Assembly (NCBI RefSeq): GCF_001905145.1
Contig: NZ_LWLB01000012.1
Span: forward strand, 434,001 to 498,000
From: Nocardiopsis sp. TSRI0078
GTDB lineage: Bacteria; Actinomycetota; Actinomycetes; Streptosporangiales; Streptosporangiaceae
Reading direction: 5' to 3'
Length of the DNA stretch: 64,000 nucleotides
Each line of letters starts with the position of its first letter. Positions within the stretch are counted from its first letter, which is position 1. Positions 59,523 through 64,000 of this stretch are shown here, in pieces. Made by a program: the position numbers and the translations under genes. Under the pieces are notes generated by a model that saw nothing but the letters and a program-made list of their open reading frames with translations, ran no database searches and was not told the origin of the DNA.

Positions 59523-62500
59523 TGGGCGAACAGGCTGACCCGGTACTCCTCCAGCATCCAGCGCAGCTCCACCACGTCCGGGTCGGCCGCGCGCCCCGCC
59601 GGCAGGCTCCCGCGCAGCTTGGCCACGGCCTGGCGCATCTGCTCGACCTTGGCCATGTTCACCTGGTCGCGGCGCGGGTTCTCCGGCAGCTTGTCCAGCC
59701 GGTACTCCACCCCGCGCAGGTAGCGGTGGAGGTCGTCCAGGCGCGACAGGCCGGTCCGGGTGACGAACCCGTCCCCGACCAGGTCGCCGAGCTGTCCCTG
59801 CACGTCGTTGAGCGAGGGCAGCACGGCCAGGGACGTGGTGCCCTTGACCTTCTTGGACACCTTGCGCCACAGCACCAGCACGCGCGCACTCTTGTCGAGG
59901 ATCTCGGCGAGGGTGTCGCCGAGGTCGGCGCGCACCCGCTCGGAGAGCTTGTGGAAGTCCTCGCCGTTCCACACCGGGCCGCCCTCGCGGGCGAGCAGGT
60001 GGTCGACCGCGGCCGCCTCGGCGTCGGCCAGCATCTTGCCGACCGAGCCGTGCGGGTTGTCGGCCAGGGCGAGCTTGTCGGGGTTGTTCAGCCCCTTGCT
60101 GACCGCGTGCGCCACCGAGGGCACGGTGAGCAGCAGCAGGCGCCGGGTGCCCGCCCACATGGCGGCGCGCTGCTCGGCCCGGGTGTCGAAGATGCGGATC
60201 GCGACGCTGTCGCCCTCGTCCACCAGCGCCGGGTAGCCCTTCACCTTGGGGCCGAGCGCCTTGCGCTCCAGGGTCTGCTCCAGCGGGCCGAAGTCCCAGG
60301 AGGTCAGCCCCTTGCGCTCCACGCCCTTGGCCTCGGCGGAGATCGCCTCGCGCAGACGCGGCTTGAGCTTGGCGCGCAGCTTCTCCAGGTCCTTGGACTC
60401 GGCCAGGGTGCGGCCCCGGTCGTCCACCGCGCGGAAGGTGATGCGCAGGTGGTCGGGGACCCGGTCCAGCTGGAAGTCGGAGGGGCTGATCCGCTCCCCC
60501 GCCATCTGGGTGAGCTCGGCGGCCAGCGCCTCGGTGAGCGGTCCCGCGTAGGGGTCCAGGCCGCCCCGCGCCCGGGCCGCGTGGTCCGGAACGGGGACGA
60601 AGTTGCGCCGCAGCGGCTTGGGCAGGGACCGGATCATCGCGGTGACGAGTTCGTCGCGCAGCCCCGGGATCTGCCAGTCGAACCCGGTGTTCTCCACCTG
60701 GTTGAGGAACTTCACCGGGATGTGCGCGGTGACGCCGTCGGAGTCGCTGCCGGGCTCGAACTGGTAGGTCAGCGGGAAGGTGAACTCGCCCTGGCGCCAC
60801 ACGTCCGGGTAGTCGTCCTCGCTGACGGCGTCGACGCCCTCGTTGATGAGCTCCTCGCGGGTGAAGTCCAAGAGCGTGGGATCGGTGCGGCGGGCCTTCT
60901 TCCACCAGGAGTCGAAGTGGGCGGCCGAGACCACCGAGTCCGGCACGCGCGCGTCGTAGAAGGCGAACAGCGTCTCGTCGTCCACGACGATGTCGCGGCG
61001 GCGGGCGCGGTGTTCGAGGTCCTCCACCTCGTCCAGGAGCTTGCGGTTGTCGTGGAAGAAGTGGTGGCGGGTCTCCCAGTCGCCCTCGACCAGGGCGCGG
61101 CGGATGAACAGCTCCCGGGACAGCCCGGGGTCGATCTTGCCGTAGGACACCTTGCGCTGCACGACGATGGGCACGCCGTAGAGGGTGACGCGCTCGAAGG
61201 CCATGACGGCGCCGCGCTTGCGCTCCCAGTGCGGCTCGCTGTAGTGGCGCTTGACGATGTCCCCGGCCAGCTCCTCGGCCCACTCCGGTTCGATCTTCGC
61301 GACCATGCGGCCCCAGAGCTTGGAGGTCTCCACCAGCTCCGCGGCCATCACGAAGCGGGGCTGCTTCTTGAACAGGGCCGATCCGGGGAAGATCGCGAAG
61401 CGGGCGCCGCGCCCGCCCAGGTACTCGTGCTTCTCGGGGTCCTTGAGCCCCACGTGCGAGAGCAGCCCGGCCAGCAGCGACATGTGCACGCCGCGGGGGT
61501 CGGCGGCCTCCTCGCGCGGACGCGGGGCCTCGATGTCCATGGAGCGCAGCACCTGCCGGAGCTGGCTGTGGATGTCCTGCCACTCGCGTACGCGCAGGTA
61601 GTTGAGGTACTCCTCGCGGCACAGCCGGCGGAACTGGTTGCCCGACAGCTCCCGCTGCTTCTCGCGCAGGTGGTTCCACAGGTTGAGGAAGGCCAGGAAG
61701 TCCGACTCCTTGTCGGCGAACCTGGCGTGCGCCTGCTGGGCCTGCTGCTGTTTGTCGGCGGGGCGCTCGCGCGGGTCCTGGATGGACAGGGCGGCGGTGA
61801 TGACCAGCACCTCGCCCAGGCAGTCGCGCTCGTGCGCCTCCAGGACCATCCGGCCCAGGCGCGGGTCGACGGGCAGCTGGGCCAGGCGCCGGCCCGTCTG
61901 TGTGAGCCTGCGCTTGGGGCCGGAGGTGTCGGGGTGCAGGGCGCCCAGCTCGGTGAGGAGGTTGACGCCGTCCTTGATCTGGCGGTGGTCGGGGCCGTCC
62001 ACGAACGGGAAGGCGGCGACGTCGCCCAGGCCCAGGGAGGCCATCTGGAGGATGACCGAGGCCAGGTTGGTGCGCAGGATCTCGGGGTCGGTGTACTCGG
62101 GGCGCGAGAGGAAGTCCTCCTCCGAGTACAGCCGGATGCAGATGCCCTCGGAGACGCGGCCGCAGCGGCCCTTGCGCTGGTTGGCGGAGGCCTGGGAGAT
62201 CGCCTCGATGGGCAGGCGCTGCACCTTGGTGCGGTGGGAGTAGCGGGAGATGCGCGCGGTGCCCGGGTCGATGACGTACTTGATGCCGGGGACGGTCAGG
62301 GAGGTCTCGGCGACGTTGGTGGCCAGGACGACGCGGCGCCCGCTGTGGGAGGACCACACGCGTCTTTGCTCGGCGACCGACAGCCGCGCGTAGAGCGGCA
62401 GGATCTCCGTGTTCGGGAGCTTCTTCTTCTCCAGTGCCTCGGCGGTGTCGCGGATCTCGCGCTCACCGCTGAGGAAGACCAGCACGTCGCCGGGGGCCTC

Positions 62501-63391
62501 GCGGCCGAGCTCGTCGACGGCGTCCAGGATGGCCTGGGTCTGGTCGCGGTCGGTGCCGCCTCCCGGGTTCTTCTCCTCCGGGTCGAGGATCTCCTCGGAG
62601 ATGGGCCGGTAGCGGACCTCGACCGGGTAGGTGCGGCCCGAGACCTCGACGATGGGGGCGTCGTCGAAGTGGCGGGAGAAGCGCTCGGGGTCGATGGTGG
62701 CCGAGGTGATGACGACCTTGAGGTCGGGGCGCTTGGGCAGCAGCTGCTTGAGGTAGCCGAGCAGGAAGTCGATGTTGAGGCTGCGCTCGTGGGCCTCGTC
62801 GATGATGAGCGTGTCGTACTGGCGCAGCATGCGGTCGTGCTGGATCTCGGCGAGCAGGATGCCGTCGGTCATCAGCTTGACCAGCGTGCTGTCGCTGGAG
62901 GAGTCGGTGAAGCGGACCTTGTAGCCGACGGTCTCGCCCAGCGGGGTACCGATCTCCTCGGCGATGCGCTCGGCGACCGTACGGGCGGCCAGGCGCCGGG
63001 GCTGGGTGTGGCCGACGGTGCCCATGACGCCGCGCCCCAGCTCCAGGCAGATCTTGGGCAGCTGGGTGGTCTTGCCGGAACCGGTCTCACCGGCGACGAT
63101 GACGACCTGGTTGTCGCGGATGGCCTCGGCGATGTCCTCGCGGCGGGCGCTGACCGGGAGCGACTCGGGGTAGGTGAGCTCCGGGACCGCCTCGCGGCGC
63201 ACGGCCACGCGCAGGGCGGCCTCGTCGATGTCCCCGGCGATCTGGGCGGTGACCGAGGCGCGGCGGCGCTCGTCGCGGATCTTGGCCAGACCGTCGATAC
63301 GCCGACGCAGCCGGTGGCGGTCCGAGGGCATGAGGTCGCGCAGCCGGGAGCGGAGTGTGTCCGCGGCGGGCGCGGGCGTGGTGGTGCTCAT
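59441..63391 (-). CDS. hrpA: DEAH-box ATP-dependent RNA helicase HrpA
   Basis: 1316 residues from ATG 63391. GETGSGKTTQ (101-110), IIDEAHERSLN (~197), SATID (motif III), and QRKGRCGRVSEGICIRLYS (motif VI). Then helicase-associated, OB-fold and HrpA C-terminal domains. It unwinds RNA and acts on stalled ribosomes in other bacteria. The last ~25 codons occur a second time 3.1 kb downstream, so the 3' end may have been replaced by an integration event. Length and motifs are normal. Confidence 0.95.
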   Translation of the reverse strand: MSTTTPAPAADTLRSRLRDLMPSDRHRLRRRIDGLAKIRDERRRASVTAQIAGDIDEAALRVAVRREAVPELTYPESLPVSARREDIAEAIRDNQVVIVAGETGSGKTTQLPKICLELGRGVMGTVGHTQPRRLAARTVAERIAEEIGTPLGETVGYKVRFTDSSSDSTLVKLMTDGILLAEIQHDRMLRQYDTLIIDEAHERSLNIDFLLGYLKQLLPKRPDLKVVITSATIDPERFSRHFDDAPIVEVSGRTYPVEVRYRPISEEILDPEEKNPGGGTDRDQTQAILDAVDELGREAPGDVLVFLSGEREIRDTAEALEKKKLPNTEILPLYARLSVAEQRRVWSSHSGRRVVLATNVAETSLTVPGIKYVIDPGTARISRYSHRTKVQRLPIEAISQASANQRKGRCGRVSEGICIRLYSEEDFLSRPEYTDPEILRTNLASVILQMASLGLGDVAAFPFVDGPDHRQIKDGVNLLTELGALHPDTSGPKRRLTQTGRRLAQLPVDPRLGRMVLEAHERDCLGEVLVITAALSIQDPRERPADKQQQAQQAHARFADKESDFLAFLNLWNHLREKQRELSGNQFRRLCREEYLNYLRVREWQDIHSQLRQVLRSMDIEAPRPREEAADPRGVHMSLLAGLLSHVGLKDPEKHEYLGGRGARFAIFPGSALFKKQPRFVMAAELVETSKLWGRMVAKIEPEWAEELAGDIVKRHYSEPHWERKRGAVMAFERVTLYGVPIVVQRKVSYGKIDPGLSRELFIRRALVEGDWETRHHFFHDNRKLLDEVEDLEHRARRRDIVVDDETLFAFYDARVPDSVVSAAHFDSWWKKARRTDPTLLDFTREELINEGVDAVSEDDYPDVWRQGEFTFPLTYQFEPGSDSDGVTAHIPVKFLNQVENTGFDWQIPGLRDELVTAMIRSLPKPLRRNFVPVPDHAARARGGLDPYAGPLTEALAAELTQMAGERISPSDFQLDRVPDHLRITFRAVDDRGRTLAESKDLEKLRAKLKPRLREAISAEAKGVERKGLTSWDFGPLEQTLERKALGPKVKGYPALVDEGDSVAIRIFDTRAEQRAAMWAGTRRLLLLTVPSVAHAVSKGLNNPDKLALADNPHGSVGKMLADAEAAAVDHLLAREGGPVWNGEDFHKLSERVRADLGDTLAEILDKSARVLVLWRKVSKKVKGTTSLAVLPSLNDVQGQLGDLVGDGFVTRTGLSRLDDLHRYLRGVEYRLDKLPENPRRDQVNMAKVEQMRQAVAKLRGSLPAGRAADPDVVELRWMLEEYRVSLFAQELRTAYPVSDKRIMKAIEAAKAAGRK

Positions 63392-63811
63392 CAGTAGTCA
63401 AGGGTAGAAGGGGCGGCAACCGGTTTTCGCCGCCGGTACCGCGCCGACGCGGTGCGGCGCTCCGGCGCGTGCGGGGCCTGGGGCACGTACGGGCCAACGT
63501 CCGGCGGGCCCGGGTTGTTCCGGACACGGGCGCCCCGCGCGTTCTCCGCGGCCGCTCCCGGCGCCGCCCCTCCTGGGGGACAGCGGGCTCCCCGGAACGG
63601 AGCAGCGCGCTGCTGCCGGCCGCCGTGCACGAAGCGGTGAGCCCGGCTGAGCGGCCACCCGGGTCCGGACAGGGGCGGCACCGGCCCCGAGGGCGTCGTC
63701 GACGACCTGCTGGAGCCGCCGGCGGGCGCCGACGGGAAGCGGTGGGCGGGCGGGTCGGCGCCCCCGCCCGCCGCACGGCGGGGGCGCCTACGCGGAAACA
63801 CCGCCCGATCC
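63392..63811. other. Intergenic, no gene seen
   Basis: 420 bases with no coding frame supported; open frames here are GC-driven. It should hold the hrpA promoter and the terminator of the thioesterase gene, listed separately. Confidence 0.5.
63757..63788 (-). terminator. Strong hairpin after the thioesterase gene
   Basis: Perfect 12-bp stem (63757-63768 and 63777-63788), 8-base loop, 23 bases past the stop on the minus strand. Confidence 0.8.
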
Positions 63812-64000
63812 CTAACCCACGTACTTCTCCAGCCAGGCATGCACGGCCAGGGCCGTGTCCACGCCGTGCTCCTCCAACATGGTGATGTGGTCGCCTCCCA
63901 CGTCCACCGCGTCGTGCGGCAACGGCCAGTCGAACCGCCAGTCCTCGCCTCCGATCGGCTCGCCCCTGCCGTCGACCATCTGCTTCTGCGGGCGCACCGT
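63812..64000 (-). CDS. Thioesterase C-terminus (polyketide/nonribosomal-type), truncated by window edge
   Basis: The last ~62 residues of a frame entering from the right edge. GGDHITMLEEHGVDTALAVHAWLEKYVG is the end of an alpha/beta-hydrolase thioesterase, with the catalytic His in GDHITM and the closing helix. It could be the terminal domain of a modular synthase or a stand-alone type II thioesterase. A biosynthetic cluster probably continues to the right. Confidence 0.75.
   Translation of the reverse strand, partial: TVRPQKQMVDGRGEPIGGEDWRFDWPLPHDAVDVGGDHITMLEEHGVDTALAVHAWLEKYVG

Noticed and set aside
59726..63397. 1223-codon open frame on the plus strand opposite hrpA
   Set aside because: The opposite strand carries an intact HrpA with all helicase motifs; the plus-strand product is leucine/valine/histidine low complexity.

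Overview
The window is very GC-rich, with GTG and TTG starts and gene families typical of filamentous actinobacteria: a Tad/Flp pilus, Scr1/DUF397/RsbW-like regulators, a SigB/F-type sigma factor, a CmtR-like metal sensor, BioYMN and a YezG-like immunity protein. A Nocardiopsis-like member of the Streptosporangiales is my best guess; this is an inference from content, not a proven placement. No rRNA, tRNA, CRISPR array, transposase or integrase was recognised.

Layout. 1-6.1 kb: Tad pilus machinery (cpaB end, cpaE, tadE, tadF, cpaF, tadB, tadC), closed by a long hairpin. 6.1-12.7 kb: nitroreductase-hemerythrin fusion, receptor kinase-like protein with an altered active site, ArsR regulator divergent from a luciferase-like monooxygenase, TIGR04222-type membrane protein. 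13.3-15.9 kb: a compact, partly AT-richer pilin locus with a Flp pilin, an OmpA-type lipoprotein, a secreted paralogue of its N-terminal domain, and a second pilin fused to a lysozyme-like domain. 16.3-23.4 kb: GT4 glycosyltransferase, tandem YezG-like protein, TadG-like protein fused to a LAS-type peptidase, DUF559-like protein, secreted protein. 23.4-30.7 kb: pectate lyase and a Dpp/Opp-type ABC importer. 31.4-35.4 kb: eroded MftF-like glycosyltransferase, RsbW-like ATPase, SigF-like factor. 35.9-44.4 kb: RND permease, metal sensor with CDF exporter, K+ uptake (ktrB, ktrA), Zur-boxed zinc-binding lipoprotein. 44.7-48 kb: DUF397, a frameshifted Scr1 regulator, RsbW-like ATPase, FabG-like SDR. 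48-53.6 kb: class A beta-lactamase-like protein, biotin transporter, small membrane proteins, Gfo/Idh/MocA oxidoreductase. 54-55.1 kb: Panacea toxin-antitoxin pair. 55.1-56.2 kb: lactonase with a DasR-type operator. 56.3-63.4 kb: a four-gene cassette between two copies of the hrpA 3' end, then hrpA. The right edge holds the end of a thioesterase.

Two parts look most novel. First, several pilus-related proteins carry cell-wall domains: a pilin fused to a lysozyme-like fold whose catalytic Glu is replaced, a TadG-like protein with an intact LAS zinc-peptidase motif, and an OmpA-type peptidoglycan-binding lipoprotein. Together they suggest a Tad system that engages or remodels peptidoglycan. Second, the overlapping genes at 56499-59356 (HemK-like methyltransferase, CDGSH protein, haem-oxygenase-like diiron enzyme, EgtD-like methyltransferase) look like an uncharacterised small-molecule pathway. 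Its EgtD homologue has changes at the two positions known to set amino-acid specificity, and the cassette lies between direct repeats of the hrpA 3' end, as expected for an integrated unit.

Regulation is unusually legible. There are operator-like palindromes for the ArsR/monooxygenase pair, a Zur box over the znuA-like promoter, a dre-like site before the lactonase gene, one 12-bp palindrome shared by two promoters around the Scr1 locus, and a 10-codon leader ORF coupled to ktrB.
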